The position numbers and the translations under genes were made by a program. Source: Blastococcus sp. TF02-09 (lineage in GTDB: Bacteria; Actinomycetota; Actinomycetes; Mycobacteriales; Geodermatophilaceae). From it: 64,000 nt of DNA. Positions 34,607 through 44,001 of this stretch are shown in pieces; positions within the stretch are counted from its first letter, which is position 1; each line of letters starts with the position of its first letter. Below the pieces are notes generated by a model. The model saw nothing but the letters and a program-made list of their open reading frames with translations, was not told the origin of the DNA and ran no database searches. Location: NCBI RefSeq assembly GCF_003319105.1, contig NZ_QOHH01000007.1, positions 62,001 through 126,000 of the forward strand, read 5' to 3'.

Positions 34607-34972
34607 CTAGGTCGCGTCCGGGTCGAACGGGGGCGGAACCAGGTTGTCCCGCGGGCGGGCGACGACCGGACCGGCGGCCGCGGTGGCCGCCGTGCTCCCG
34701 GAGAAACCGCCGGCAGGCTCGTCGTCGTCGAAGAGCTGGCTGCGGATGAAGGTCCGCGGGTGGTACTTGCGCAGGTCGAGGTCGCGCAGCTCGGGCAGGT
34801 CGTCGCCGATGCTCTCGTTGACCTGGGCGCGGACGCCGGTGATGGCAGCGCGGACCTTCTTGAGCCCCACAGCGGCGTCCTTGGCGAGGTGCGGCAGGCG
34901 CTCGGGACCGAAGATGAACAGCGCGGCCAGCGCGAGGACGAGGATCTCGCCCCAGCCGATCGAGTCGAACAC
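34607..34972 (-). CDS. tatB: Twin-arginine translocase subunit TatB
   Basis: 121 residues from GTG 34972. One N-terminal membrane helix with the TatA/B signature (FDSIGWGEILVLALAALFIFGPERLP), an amphipathic helix (HLAKDAAVGLKKVRAAITG) and a polar tail. The Glu in the membrane helix marks TatB rather than TatA. It lies downstream of htrA, the same order as in the mycobacterial sigE region, and would support the Tat-type exported oxidase encoded at 58533. Confidence 0.9.
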   Translation of the reverse strand: MFDSIGWGEILVLALAALFIFGPERLPHLAKDAAVGLKKVRAAITGVRAQVNESIGDDLPELRDLDLRKYHPRTFIRSQLFDDDEPAGGFSGSTAATAAAGPVVARPRDNLVPPPFDPDAT

Positions 34973-35000
34973 GACGCCCCCCTTCCTCCGGGCCCCCAGC

Positions 35001-36569
35001 CTAAGCGGCGTCGAGGGTGGCGCGGAGTTCCTGCGAGCCGCCGCCGCGCACGACCTCGACGGTGACCTCCTCGCCGGGTGCGTACCGGTCGACGGCGACG
35101 ACGAGCTCCTCGGAGCTGCCCACCGGGTCTCCCGCGATCGCGATGATGACGTCGCGCTCCTGGATGCCGGCGTTCGCCGCGGCGCTGCCGGGCTCGACGT
35201 TGAGCACGAGGGCGCCGTCGCGGGTGCCGTCGGTGACCGATCGGGCGTTGACCCCGAGTGAGGAGTGCACCGCGCTGCCCGTGGAGATCAGCTGCTCGGC
35301 GACGTCGCGGACGGTGTCGATCGGGATGGCGAAGCCCAGACCGATCGAGCCGCCGGTGGTGCCGTTGCCGCCGAGGGAGGCGATGGCGGTGTTGATGCCG
35401 ACGAGGGCGCCGGTGCCGTCCACCAGCGCGCCACCGGAGTTGCCCGGGTTGATGGGGGCGTCGGTCTGCACCGCGCTGATGACGGCGTTGGTGTCGCTGC
35501 CCTCGCCGGCCAGGCGCACCGGCCGCTCGAGGGCGCTGACGATGCCGCTGGTCACCGTGCCGGCCAGGCCGAGCGGCGAGCCGATGGCCACCACCGGGTC
35601 GCCCACGACCACGCTGTCGGACCGACCCAGCGTCGCGGTGACCAGGCCAGGCTTCTCGACCTTGATGACGGCGAGGTCGCTGGCCGGGTCGCGGCCGACG
35701 ATGCGCGCCTCCGAGCCGCTGCCGTCGGAGAACACCGCGCGGATCTCCGCTCCGTCGACGTCGGCGGCCCCGGAGACGACGTGGTTGTTCGTGACGATGT
35801 AGCCGTCCTCGCCGTCGATGACCACGCCGGAGCCGGTCGCGCCCGCCTCGCCGACGCGCACCTCGATGGAGACCACCGCGGGCATGACCTCCTCGGCGAT
35901 GGCGGAGACCGAGCCCGGCTCGCGCGTGGTGCCGGGATCGACCTGGGTGAGCGTCGTGCCGGGCGAGAGCAGCGGCGACTCCGGGGTGGCGCGGGTCAGG
36001 AACCAGCCCACGCCACCCCCGATCGCACCCACCACGAGGACGGCGAGCAGCACCAGGGCGGACAGCCGCACGGAGAGGTCGCGCAGCCGGACCCGCTTGC
36101 GGCCCTTGCCGTCGACGACGATGGGCCCGTCCTGCTCCTCGGGCTCCGGGTAGACCGCCGGCGCCCCGAGCCCGGCCGGGGCGTACGGGTCACGCCACGG
36201 GTCGCTGCGGGCGTCGGCCTTCCACCACGGGCCGGTCGCGGTCCGGCGTCGTCCCGGCCGGCCGGCCGGCGGCTCCTGCAGGCCCCGCTGGCCGGGGGCG
36301 CCGGGCGCGAACGCGCGCAGCACCGCCTCCGGGGGCGGCGGCGGGGTGGGACGGGCCGGCGGCCGGGGGCGGTCCTCGGCGAAGCTGCCGGCGACGCTGT
36401 CCGGACGACCGAAGGCGACCTGGTGGCCGGGGCCCGGTTCCGGAGCGGTCACGCGGCGCGGCGAGAGGCGGTCGGGCACCTCGCCGAACGGCCCGTCCTG
36501 CCCGGAGGGGCGGACGAAGGCCTGGTCGTCCGGAGGCGGCGGGGCGCCCCGGTCGTCGGAAGTGGTCAG
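35001..36569 (-). CDS. htrA: HtrA/DegP-like membrane-anchored serine protease with PDZ domain
   Basis: About 522 residues. A Pro-rich cytoplasmic N-terminus, one membrane segment (LSALVLLAVLVVGAIGGGVGWFL), a trypsin-like domain with triad His in TNNHVVSG, Asp in SDLAVIK and Ser in NPGNSGGAL, and a C-terminal PDZ domain (SLGVNARSV, AGIQERDVIIAIAGDPV). The start is uncertain: CTG 36569 overlaps the rseA stop as CTGA, and conserved-looking sequence begins there; GTG 36479 and GTG 36452 are alternatives. Acts at the cell envelope on misfolded proteins; in mycobacteria HtrA and RseA belong to the SigE stress response. Confidence 0.92.
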   Translation of the reverse strand: MTTSDDRGAPPPPDDQAFVRPSGQDGPFGEVPDRLSPRRVTAPEPGPGHQVAFGRPDSVAGSFAEDRPRPPARPTPPPPPEAVLRAFAPGAPGQRGLQEPPAGRPGRRRTATGPWWKADARSDPWRDPYAPAGLGAPAVYPEPEEQDGPIVVDGKGRKRVRLRDLSVRLSALVLLAVLVVGAIGGGVGWFLTRATPESPLLSPGTTLTQVDPGTTREPGSVSAIAEEVMPAVVSIEVRVGEAGATGSGVVIDGEDGYIVTNNHVVSGAADVDGAEIRAVFSDGSGSEARIVGRDPASDLAVIKVEKPGLVTATLGRSDSVVVGDPVVAIGSPLGLAGTVTSGIVSALERPVRLAGEGSDTNAVISAVQTDAPINPGNSGGALVDGTGALVGINTAIASLGGNGTTGGSIGLGFAIPIDTVRDVAEQLISTGSAVHSSLGVNARSVTDGTRDGALVLNVEPGSAAANAGIQERDVIIAIAGDPVGSSEELVVAVDRYAPGEEVTVEVVRGGGSQELRATLDAA

Positions 36570-37138
36570 GGGGTGCCGCCCTGCCCGTCGAGCGGAGTGG
36601 CGGTCCGCACGTCCACCGTGCGCACCACCGGGGGGACGACCTCGGTGTGCTGGCGGACGGCGGAGTCCGCCGCCGTGCCGGGCGCGGCCGGGACGTCGGC
36701 GGGGAGGTTGAGCGCGAGCGCGGTGACCCCCGCACCCAGGCCGGCGAGCGTGCCGACCAGTCCACGGCGCAGCCACCGGGCGTGATCGGGGCGGGCCGGG
36801 CGGTCCCGCGGGGAGAGGTCGACCTCCCAGGCGCCGGCGCCGTCGCGCACGGTGAGCCGGGTGGCGTCCGAGCCCAGCGACATCGGGCCGCCGCCGGCAC
36901 CGGGCACGTCGGCGGTGAAGGGGATGGCGCACAGCCGCGACACGAGGTCGCCGGGCACGGCCACCTCCTGCGAGCCGTGCAGGGCGTCCTTGGCCTCGCG
37001 CTGCGCCTGGATCGCCATCCGGCACTGCAGGCAGCCGGACAGGTGCCGGGCGGCGCGCGCGGCGGGGCCGGCGGTCAGCTCGCCGTCGACCAGGGCCGCG
37101 ATCGCCTCCTGCGCCAGGTGGCTCTCGGGGATGCTCAT
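36566..37138 (-). CDS. rseA: Zinc-finger anti-sigma factor, RseA-like
   Basis: 190 residues. The ZAS motif HLSGCLQC gives the H-x3-C-x2-C zinc site, with an N-terminal helix ([13 protein letters not shown]) that binds sigma factor. A hydrophobic stretch near 125-145 ([18 protein letters not shown]) could be a membrane helix. ATG 37138 overlaps the sigE stop by 4 bp. Binds and silences the SigE protein encoded upstream until oxidative or envelope stress releases it. Confidence 0.9.
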   Translation of the reverse strand: MSIPESHLAQEAIAALVDGELTAGPAARAARHLSGCLQCRMAIQAQREAKDALHGSQEVAVPGDLVSRLCAIPFTADVPGAGGGPMSLGSDATRLTVRDGAGAWEVDLSPRDRPARPDHARWLRRGLVGTLAGLGAGVTALALNLPADVPAAPGTAADSAVRQHTEVVPPVVRTVDVRTATPLDGQGGTP

Positions 37139-37809
37139 CGCGTTCCGCCCCCTCCCAGGATCACGTCGTCCTCGGTGGCCACCCGGCCGGGGGCGAGGTG
37201 GGCCAGCGCCTGCCGGAGCTGGACCCGGCCGCGGTGGATCCGGCTACGCACGGTGCCGAGCTTGATGCCCAGGGTCGCCGCGATCTCCTCGTAGGTGAGC
37301 CCCTCGATGTCGCAGAGGACGACGGCGACGCGGAACTCCGGGGAGAGCGCGTCCAGCGCCGCCTGGATCTGCGGGTCCAGGTGCGTGTCGGCGTAGACCT
37401 GCTCGGGGCTGGGCGCGCGGCCGGGCAGGCGCTCGGTGTCCTCAGGCAGGGCGTCGAACCGGATGCGCTGCCGGCGCCGCACCATGTCGAGGAAGAGGTT
37501 CGTGGTGATGCGGTGCAGCCAGCCCTCGAAGGTGCCCGGCGAGAAGTCGGCGAGGGAGCGGAAGACCCGGACGAAGGTCTCCTGGGTCAGGTCCTCGGCG
37601 TCCTGCGGGTTGCCCGAGAGCCGGTAGGCCAGCCGGTAGACGCGGGCCGAGTGCTCGCGCACGACCTGCTCCCAGGTGGGCGCGACCCAGCTCTCGGCCT
37701 CGGGTCGCGCGGGCTCGGACACCGCACCAGTATCGCCGACGGACGGCGCGGCGACCGGATCGGCGTCGGGGGTTCGCTCGGACAGGGGTCGCGGGAGGCG
37801 CACGTCCAT
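37135..37809 (-). CDS. sigE: ECF-like RNA polymerase sigma factor, SigE type
   Basis: 224 residues. Region 2 reads [20 protein letters not shown] and [20 protein letters not shown] with [13 protein letters not shown]; region 4 reads [17 protein letters not shown] and [20 protein letters not shown]. Order sigE-rseA-htrA-tatB, with a methyltransferase divergent upstream, repeats the mycobacterial Rv1220c-Rv1224 layout as I recall it, which supports the SigE name. ATG at 37809 gives about 40 non-conserved residues; a GTG at the VSEPARP codon is a shorter alternative. Confidence 0.92.
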   Translation of the reverse strand: MDVRLPRPLSERTPDADPVAAPSVGDTGAVSEPARPEAESWVAPTWEQVVREHSARVYRLAYRLSGNPQDAEDLTQETFVRVFRSLADFSPGTFEGWLHRITTNLFLDMVRRRQRIRFDALPEDTERLPGRAPSPEQVYADTHLDPQIQAALDALSPEFRVAVVLCDIEGLTYEEIAATLGIKLGTVRSRIHRGRVQLRQALAHLAPGRVATEDDVILGGGGTR

Positions 37810-37934
37810 CCCAACGGGCGGGCGAGCGGGCGGTGTTCCCGCGGCCCACCCTTTCCAGCGAACTCACAGCTCGGTCACGGTCCGGGGCGTCCGGAGGGCT
37901 CCTCCCAGGGGGCGGCCACTACCCTCGGCCGGTG

Positions 37935-38588
37935 ATGAGCGCCCAGGAACCGCCGCCGGGGAGCGGCTCGGGCGCCGCCTACGCCGACCGCTACGCCGGC
38001 GAGTCCGAGGAGATGACCGCCGCGCGCGAGCGGGCCACCCGGCTGCCCGGGCCCCCACCCGTCGAGCCCTCCGTCGGCGCCACCCTCGCCGTCCTCGCCT
38101 CTGGCCTCGGAGCGCGCGCGGTGGTGTCCATCGGCAGCGGCGGCGGCCTGTCCGGGCTGTGGCTGCTGCGCGGCATGCGTCCCGACGGCGTGCTCACCGC
38201 GCTGGACGACGACCCCGAGCAGCTGCGGGCGGCCCGCGCCGCGTTCGCCGGCGCCGGCGTGCCACCCGGCCGGACCCGGCTGATCTTCGGCACGCCCGCC
38301 GAGGTCCTCCCCCGGCTCTCCTCGGGCGCCTACGACATGGTGGTCTGCGCCGGAGCGCCCCGCGCGTACTCCGCGCAGCTGGACGGGGTGCTCGCCCTGG
38401 TGCGTGTCGGCGGGACGGTGGCGCTCCACGGGCTGCTGGCCGGTGGACGGATCGCCGACCGCACCGTGCGCGATCCGCAGACGGTCGCCTGGCGGGAGAT
38501 CGCCCGCACCGTGCGGGAGGACGAGGACCTCGTCTCCACCGTCCTCCCCATCGGCGAGGGCCTGCTCGTCGCCACCCGGCGCAGCTAG
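37935..38588 (+). CDS. O-methyltransferase-like SAM-dependent methyltransferase
   Basis: 217 residues. Class I methyltransferase features: ARAVVSIGSGGGLSGLWLL (SAM-binding glycines), LTALDDDPEQLRAAR, and YDMVVCAGAPRAY where family 3 O-methyltransferases usually have a metal-binding Asp. The N-terminal helix SVGATLAVLASGL is typical of catechol-type O-methyltransferases. Divergent from sigE, as is Rv1220c in mycobacteria. Substrate unknown. Confidence 0.85.
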   Translation: MSAQEPPPGSGSGAAYADRYAGESEEMTAARERATRLPGPPPVEPSVGATLAVLASGLGARAVVSIGSGGGLSGLWLLRGMRPDGVLTALDDDPEQLRAARAAFAGAGVPPGRTRLIFGTPAEVLPRLSSGAYDMVVCAGAPRAYSAQLDGVLALVRVGGTVALHGLLAGGRIADRTVRDPQTVAWREIARTVREDEDLVSTVLPIGEGLLVATRRS

Positions 38589-38599
38589 GCCGGCCCCCC

Positions 38600-38671
38600 G
38601 CCGAGTGCGGAGTTGATGCCGCTCGCACCGGCGCGCCGTCGCGTGTCGGCGACCGCAACCCCGCACTCGGC
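38600..38671. repeat. Inverted repeat, 11-bp arms with 50-bp spacer
   Basis: GCCGAGTGCGG (38600-38610) and CCGCACTCGGC (38661-38671) flank 50 bases between convergent genes. The third such long-spaced inverted repeat in the window. Could terminate one or both genes. Confidence 0.65.
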
Positions 38672-38674
38672 CGG

Positions 38675-39175
38675 TCAGGCGAACGCGAACTCGTCGACCG
38701 GTGCCCAGGGGCCGCCGAGGTAGCGCCACAGGCCCAGCCCGCGGGCCCGGACGTCGGACGGCGCGAAGTCCGCTAGTAGCCCCTCGTGCAGCGCCCGGGC
38801 GGCCGCCGGCGCCACCTTGTTCTGCACCGTCACGTGCGGCGCGTGCTTCTGCCGGTCCTGCGGCGTGAGCCACGGCTGCCAGGCCGCGGCGAGCCCGGCG
38901 CGCAGCGCGGCCAGCTCCGGCGACGCCAGCGAGTAGGCGACCCCGCGGCCGAGGAAACGCACCCCGGTCACGGCGACGTCGAACGCCGGTCGGTCCGCCG
39001 CCCGCGCCAGATCGGCCCGGACGGCGTCGAGCTGCTCCCCCGGCAGCGCGTGGAACAGCGTCACGTGCGCCGAGAGGAAGTTCCGCTCGGCCGGGAAGTG
39101 CTGCTCCCGCAACCGGTCGAACCGCTGCTGCGCCGCGTCCTCCAGCAGGAGCGTGACGATCAGCGGCTCCGGCAT
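38675..39175 (-). CDS. 2'-5' RNA ligase / cyclic phosphodiesterase-like protein
   Basis: 166 residues of the 2H phosphoesterase superfamily: the two H-x-T motifs are AHVTLFH and PHVTVQN, about 80 residues apart, as expected for the active-site pair. Start ATG 39175 overlaps the glgC stop, so it is the second gene of a glgC operon. Family members open 2',3'-cyclic phosphates or ligate RNA; the substrate here is unknown and the link to glycogen metabolism is probably only positional. Confidence 0.88.
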   Translation of the reverse strand: MPEPLIVTLLLEDAAQQRFDRLREQHFPAERNFLSAHVTLFHALPGEQLDAVRADLARAADRPAFDVAVTGVRFLGRGVAYSLASPELAALRAGLAAAWQPWLTPQDRQKHAPHVTVQNKVAPAAARALHEGLLADFAPSDVRARGLGLWRYLGGPWAPVDEFAFA

Positions 39176-40395
39176 CACAGCAATGCGCGGGCGCCCTTGC
39201 CGAGCACGGTCACGCCGCCGGCGCTGACGTGGTAGCGCTCGCGGTCGAGATCGAGGTCCACGCCGATGCGGGCACCGGGCGGGACGATGCTGTTCTTGTC
39301 CAGGATGGCCCGGCGCACGATCGCGCCCTCGCCGATGACGACGCCGTCCATGACGACGCTGCCCTCGACGCGGGCACCCCGCTCGACCCGGACCCCGGGC
39401 GAGATGACCGAGCCGTGCACCGCGCCGCCGCCGATGATCGCGCCGGCGCTGACCATCGACTCCTCCGCCCGGCCGCCCAGGACGAACTTCGCCGGGGGCA
39501 GCTGGGGCGGCAGCGTGTAGATCGGCCAGCGGTCGTTGTAGAGGTTGAAGACCGGGGTGACCGAGACCAGGTCCATGTGCGAGTCGTAGTAGGAGTCCAG
39601 CGTCCCGACGTCCCGCCAGTAGCCGTGGTCGCGCTCGGTGGCACCGGGGACGACGTTGGTCGAGAAGTCGTAGACCCACGCGTCCCCCGCCGCGGCGAGC
39701 ATCGGCATGATCGAGCCGCCCATGTCGTGCGCGGAGTCCTCGTCGGCGGCGTCGGCGCGCAGCGCCCCGAGCAGCGCATCGGTGGTGAACACGTAGTTGC
39801 CCATGGAGGCGAAGCTCTCCTCGGGCGAGTCCGGCAGGCCGGGCGGGTCGGCCGGCTTCTCCAGGAAGCCGAGCACCTTGCCGTCGGCCGCCGCGTCGAT
39901 GACGCCGAACTCGGTCGCCTCGCGGCGGGGCACCCGCAGCCCCGCGATCGTGACGCCCGCACCGGTCTGCAGGTGCTGGTCGATCATCTGCCGCGGGTCC
40001 ATGCGGTAGACGTGGTCGGCACCGAACACGACGACGATGTCCGGGCGCTCGTCGTAGATCAGGTTGAGGCTCTGGAAGATCGCGTCGGCGCTGCCGGTGT
40101 ACCAGCGCGGCCCGAGGCGCTGCTGCGCCGGCACCGGCGTGATGTAGCCGCCGAGCAGCTGCGACATCCGCCAGGTGGTGGTGATGTGCCGGTCGAGGCT
40201 GTGGCTCTTGTACTGGGTGAGGACGGCGATCTGCCGGATGTCCCCGTTGACCAGGTTGGAGAGCACGAAGTCGATGAGGCGGTAGTTGCCGCCGAAGGGC
40301 ACCGCCGGCTTCGCGCGGTCCTGGGTCAGCGGTGACAGCCGCTTCCCCTCACCGCCCGCCAGGACGATGCCGAGCACCCGAGGACCGCCACGCAT
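39175..40395 (-). CDS. glgC: Glucose-1-phosphate adenylyltransferase
   Basis: 406 residues, full length. Nucleotidyltransferase domain with [43 protein letters not shown], and GADHVYRMD (metal site); C-terminal left-handed beta-helix repeats ([27 protein letters not shown]). Makes ADP-glucose for glycogen or, in actinobacteria, for maltose-1-phosphate synthesis. Divergent from glgM with a 108-bp gap holding both promoters. Confidence 0.96.
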   Translation of the reverse strand: MRGGPRVLGIVLAGGEGKRLSPLTQDRAKPAVPFGGNYRLIDFVLSNLVNGDIRQIAVLTQYKSHSLDRHITTTWRMSQLLGGYITPVPAQQRLGPRWYTGSADAIFQSLNLIYDERPDIVVVFGADHVYRMDPRQMIDQHLQTGAGVTIAGLRVPRREATEFGVIDAAADGKVLGFLEKPADPPGLPDSPEESFASMGNYVFTTDALLGALRADAADEDSAHDMGGSIMPMLAAAGDAWVYDFSTNVVPGATERDHGYWRDVGTLDSYYDSHMDLVSVTPVFNLYNDRWPIYTLPPQLPPAKFVLGGRAEESMVSAGAIIGGGAVHGSVISPGVRVERGARVEGSVVMDGVVIGEGAIVRRAILDKNSIVPPGARIGVDLDLDRERYHVSAGGVTVLGKGARALL

Positions 40396-40503
40396 GTCGA
40401 GAACGTAACCGCTGGCCGCCGCCCGTACGTCATCGAGCGACCCGGTAACACTCGGAGGGGGCATCGGTGGGAGTGACCAGGTGGTTCCGCCTACGGTGAC
40501 GGG

Positions 40504-41679
40504 GTGCGCATCGGCATCGTGACCCGTGAGTGGCCGCCGGACGTCTACGGCGGCGCCGGCGTCCACGTCGAGCACCTCGTCGCCGCCCTCCGCGGGCTGC
40601 CGGAGGGAACCGTCGACGTCGACGTGCACTGCTTCGGCGGGCCGCGAGACGACGCCACCGCCCACGCCGTCCCCGCGGGGCTGCGCGAGGCCAACGGCGC
40701 GCTGCAGGCCCTCGGCGTGGACGTGGAGATCGCCGCCGCGCTCGGCGACGCCGACCTCGTGCACAGCCACACGTGGTACGCCAACGGCGCCGGCATGCTG
40801 GCCGCGCTGGTCCACGGCGTCCCGCACGTGGTCACCGCGCACTCCCTGGAGCCCCGGCGCCCGTGGAAGGCCGAGCAGCTGGGCGGCGGCTACCGGCTCT
40901 CCTCCTGGGTGGAGCGCAGCGCGTACCTGGCCGCCGACGCGGTCATCGCCGTGAGCCACGGCATGCGCACCGACGTCCTCGACGCCTATCCCGAGCTCGA
41001 CCCGGCGCGCGTGCACGTCGTCGGCAACGGCGTGGACGCCGAGGCCTACCGCCCGGTCGAGTCGCCGGACACCGTGCGCGCGCTCGGCGTGGACCCCGAC
41101 CGCCCCTACGCGCTGTTCGTCGGCCGGATCACCCGGCAGAAGGGCGTCATGCACCTGCTGCGCGCCGCCGAGCAGCTCCCGCCGGACGTCGGCCTGGTGC
41201 TGTGCGCCGGCGCCCCGGACACCCCGGCCGAGCGCCAGCAGGTGGCCGACGCGGTCGCCGAGCTCCAGTCCCGGCGCGACGGGGTGGTGTGGATCGAGGC
41301 GATGCTCCCCCGCGAGCAGCTCGTCCCGCTGATCACCGGCGCCACCGTCTTCGTCGTCCCCTCGGTCTACGAGCCGCTGGGCATCGTGAACCTGGAGGCC
41401 GCGGCCTGCGGCACCGCCGTCGTCGCCAGTGCGGTGGGTGGCATCCCGGAGGTGGTCGACGACGGCCGCACCGGGCTGCTGGTGCCCTACGACCCCGACG
41501 ACGCCGCGGCGTTCGAGGCCGGCCTCGCGGCGACGATGACCGAGCTGCTGCGCGATCCGGAGCGGGCGGCGCGGATGGGCGCGGCGGGGCGCGAGCGGGT
41601 GCTGGCGGAGTTCGGCTGGCCGGCGATCGCCCGGCGGACCGTCGAGGTCTACCAGGCCGTCCTGGCGGGGCGGGCGTAG
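40504..41679 (+). CDS. glgM: GT4-family glycogen synthase / maltose-1-phosphate synthase
   Basis: 391 residues from GTG 40504. GT-B fold, family 4: N-terminal [18 protein letters not shown] (sugar-nucleotide loop), [27 protein letters not shown], and the donor-binding [20 protein letters not shown]. The divergent pairing with glgC is the mycobacterial Rv1212c-Rv1213 arrangement, where the enzyme is GlgM and uses ADP-glucose. Glycogen synthase (glgA) is the alternative name often given to the same family. Confidence 0.9.
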   Translation: MRIGIVTREWPPDVYGGAGVHVEHLVAALRGLPEGTVDVDVHCFGGPRDDATAHAVPAGLREANGALQALGVDVEIAAALGDADLVHSHTWYANGAGMLAALVHGVPHVVTAHSLEPRRPWKAEQLGGGYRLSSWVERSAYLAADAVIAVSHGMRTDVLDAYPELDPARVHVVGNGVDAEAYRPVESPDTVRALGVDPDRPYALFVGRITRQKGVMHLLRAAEQLPPDVGLVLCAGAPDTPAERQQVADAVAELQSRRDGVVWIEAMLPREQLVPLITGATVFVVPSVYEPLGIVNLEAAACGTAVVASAVGGIPEVVDDGRTGLLVPYDPDDAAAFEAGLAATMTELLRDPERAARMGAAGRERVLAEFGWPAIARRTVEVYQAVLAGRA

Positions 41680-41692
41680 CGGAGCCGCTGGT

Positions 41693-41826
41693 ACCGTTCG
41701 ACCGCCGGCCCGTGCGCCGGCGGCGCAGCAGCAGCGAAGTCCGGTGCGAACCCGGCGCTGTCCCGCAACTGTGAGGCACCCGCTCCCGGAGCAGACGGTG
41801 CCGTAGCCAGATCGCCTGCTCTGCGT
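41693..41826 (+). ncRNA. Cobalamin (adenosylcobalamin-type) riboswitch
   Basis: The conserved core is readable: GCGAAGTCCGGTGCGAACC, then CGGCGCTGTCCCGCAACTGTGA around 41734-41773 (B12 box region), and the closing GTAGCCAGATCGCCTGC near 41803-41819. GGCACC (41775-41780) and GGTGCC (41797-41802) form a stem. It directly precedes the btuF-type gene, so cobalamin binding should reduce expression of the importer. Boundaries are approximate. Confidence 0.92.
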
Positions 41827-41834
41827 CCTGCAAC

Positions 41835-41855
41835 CGACCCTCGCGGCTGGGGTCG
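41835..41855 (+). promoter_or_regulatory. Hairpin downstream of the B12 riboswitch (possible expression platform)
   Basis: CGACCC (41835-41840) pairs with GGGTCG (41850-41855). It lies between aptamer and the GTG start at 41918. There is no U-run, so if it belongs to the expression platform it would act on translation or as part of an alternative fold rather than as an intrinsic terminator. Confidence 0.4.
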
Positions 41856-41917
41856 CGCATCGGGCGTCGGGTCAGCTCGGAGCCGGCCCTCGCCGCCTCC
41901 GCTGGAGGCCCCTCCCC

Positions 41918-42892
41918 GTGTCCGGTTCCCTTCCCCGCGCGACGCGGTCCGCATCGCCCTCCCGCCGGCGGTCGCTCGTCGCGCTGCCGGCGCTGACCGC
42001 CCTGGTCCTCACCCTCGCCGCGTGCGGTGACTCCGCCGAGGGCGACGACGAGGGCGCCGCCGCGTCGCCGTCGGCCGCCGACTTCCCGGTGACCCTCACC
42101 GCCGACAACGGCGAGGTGACCATCGAGGAGCAGCCCGACGCGATCGTCTCCATGTCCCCGTCGGCCACCGAGACGCTGTTCGCCATCGGCGCCGGCGACC
42201 AGGTCGAGGCGGTGGACGACAACTCGACCTACCCCACCGACGCGCCCATCACCGACCTGTCCGCGTTCACCCCGAACGCCGAGGCGATCGTGGGCTACGA
42301 CCCGGACCTCGTGGTGCTCAGCGACGACCAGAACGGGATCGTCGACGCGCTCGAGGCCCTCGACGTCCCCGTGCTGCTGCTCGGGGCGGCCGAGGACCTC
42401 GACGACGCCTACGCCCAGATGGAGCTGCTCGGCGAGGCCACCGGGCACGCCGACGAGGCCGCCGACACCGTGGCCGACGTCCAGGACCGGATCCAGGCCG
42501 CCGTCGACTCGGTGCCCGCCGACGCCGCGGGGCAGAAGGTGTTCCACGAGCTCGGCCCGGAGCTGTACTCCGCCGACAGCTCCACCTTCATCGGCAGCAT
42601 CTACGGCCTGCTGGGCCTGGAGAACATCGCCGACGCCGCGCCCGACCCGAGCGGCGGCTACCCGCAGCTGTCCGCCGAGTTCGTCGTCGAGCAGGCGCCC
42701 GACCTGATCGTGCTGGCCGACACCAAGTGCTGCGACCAGAGCGCGGCCACCGTCGCCGAGCGGCCGGCCTTCGCCGCCGTCCCCGCCGTCGTCGAGGGCC
42801 GGGTCGTCGAGGCCGACGACGACGTCGCGTCCCGCTGGGGCCCGCGCGTCGCGGACTTCGCCGAGACCGTCGCCGAGGCGCTGCAGGGCTGA
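41918..42892 (+). CDS. btuF: Cobalamin ABC importer, substrate-binding lipoprotein
   Basis: 324 residues from GTG 41918. Signal peptide with lipobox LAAC, low-complexity tether, then the helical-backbone binding-protein fold of BtuF/FhuD (MSPSATETLFAIGAGDQVEAVDD, FTPNAEAIVGYDPDLVVLS, VEQAPDLIVLADTKCC). The riboswitch decides in favour of cobalamin over iron-siderophore. First gene of a three-gene operon. Confidence 0.9.
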   Translation: MSGSLPRATRSASPSRRRSLVALPALTALVLTLAACGDSAEGDDEGAAASPSAADFPVTLTADNGEVTIEEQPDAIVSMSPSATETLFAIGAGDQVEAVDDNSTYPTDAPITDLSAFTPNAEAIVGYDPDLVVLSDDQNGIVDALEALDVPVLLLGAAEDLDDAYAQMELLGEATGHADEAADTVADVQDRIQAAVDSVPADAAGQKVFHELGPELYSADSSTFIGSIYGLLGLENIADAAPDPSGGYPQLSAEFVVEQAPDLIVLADTKCCDQSAATVAERPAFAAVPAVVEGRVVEADDDVASRWGPRVADFAETVAEALQG

Positions 42893-42903
42893 GGAGCGCC
42901 CCC

Positions 42904-44001
42904 GTGAGCGCCACCACCCACCGCACCCGGCCCGGCCGTCCGACGGCCGGGCCGGGCACGGTGCATCCCCGGCGGTCCACCGCCGTGGTGACGGGCGCCG
43001 CGGGCCTGGCGCTGGTGGCGGCCGTGCTCGCCGGCATCTGGGTGGGCGCCGTGCCGCTGGCTCCCGGCGGGGTCGTGCTGACGCTCGCCGACCGGGCGCT
43101 CGGTCCGTTCGGGATCGACGTGCCCGGCGGGCTGACGGGCACGCAGGCGGCGGTACTGCTGCAGCTGCGCCTGCCGCGGGTGGTGCTCGCCGTCCTGGTC
43201 GGGGCCGCGCTGGCCGTCTCCGGCGCGGCCTACCAGGGCGTGTTCCGCAATCCGCTCGCCGACCCCTACCTCCTGGGGGCGGCGGCCGGCGCGGGCCTGG
43301 GCGCCACCCTCACCATCGCCTACTCCCCCGTCCAGTCGCTCGGGCCGGTGGGCATCGTCCCGCTGGCCGCCTTCGCCGGGGCGCTGTTCGGCGTGTTCTG
43401 CGCCCTGGCCCTGGGCAGCGTCGCCGGCGGCGCGCACAGCCCCACCCTGCTGCTGGCCGGCATCGCGGTCGCCGCGTTCCTGGCGGCGGCGCAGAACCTG
43501 GTCCAGCAGCAGAACACCGACGACCTGCGCGAGATCTACGGCTGGATGATCGGCCAGCTCGGCAGCTCGCAGTGGTCGGACGTCGTGCTGGTCCTCCCCT
43601 ACCTGGGCCTGGCCTGCGCGGTCCTGCTCTGCTGCGGCCGGGCGCTGGACGTGCTCGCGGTCGGCGACGACGAGGCCGGCTCGCTGGGCGTGCACCCGGG
43701 CCGGCTGCGCCTGCTGGTCATCCTGGCCGCCTCCCTCGCCACCGCCTCGGCCGTGGCGGTGAGCGGGCTCATCGGCTTCGTCGGCCTGGTCGTGCCGCAC
43801 ATCGTGCGCCGGCTGGCCGGCGGTTCCTACACCCGCGTGCTGCCGCTGTCGCTGCTGGTGGGCGGGGCGTTCCTCGTCGTGGCCGACCTCGTCGCCCGCG
43901 TCGTCCTGGCGCCGGCGGAGCTGCCGATCGGAGTGGTCACCGCGTTCGTCGGCGCACCGTTCTTCGCCGGCCTGCTGTGGTTCGGGGCGCGACGCCGGTG
44001 A
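42904..44001 (+). CDS. btuC: Cobalamin ABC importer, FecCD-type permease
   Basis: 365 residues from GTG 42904. About ten membrane segments with FecCD/BtuC signatures: RLPRVVLAVLVGAALAVSGAA, VFRNPLADPYLLGAAAGAGLG and SGLIGFVGLVVPHIVRRLAG (contact with the ATPase). Starts 11 bp after btuF and overlaps the ATPase gene by 4 bp (GTGA). Confidence 0.92.
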   Translation: MSATTHRTRPGRPTAGPGTVHPRRSTAVVTGAAGLALVAAVLAGIWVGAVPLAPGGVVLTLADRALGPFGIDVPGGLTGTQAAVLLQLRLPRVVLAVLVGAALAVSGAAYQGVFRNPLADPYLLGAAAGAGLGATLTIAYSPVQSLGPVGIVPLAAFAGALFGVFCALALGSVAGGAHSPTLLLAGIAVAAFLAAAQNLVQQQNTDDLREIYGWMIGQLGSSQWSDVVLVLPYLGLACAVLLCCGRALDVLAVGDDEAGSLGVHPGRLRLLVILAASLATASAVAVSGLIGFVGLVVPHIVRRLAGGSYTRVLPLSLLVGGAFLVVADLVARVVLAPAELPIGVVTAFVGAPFFAGLLWFGARRR

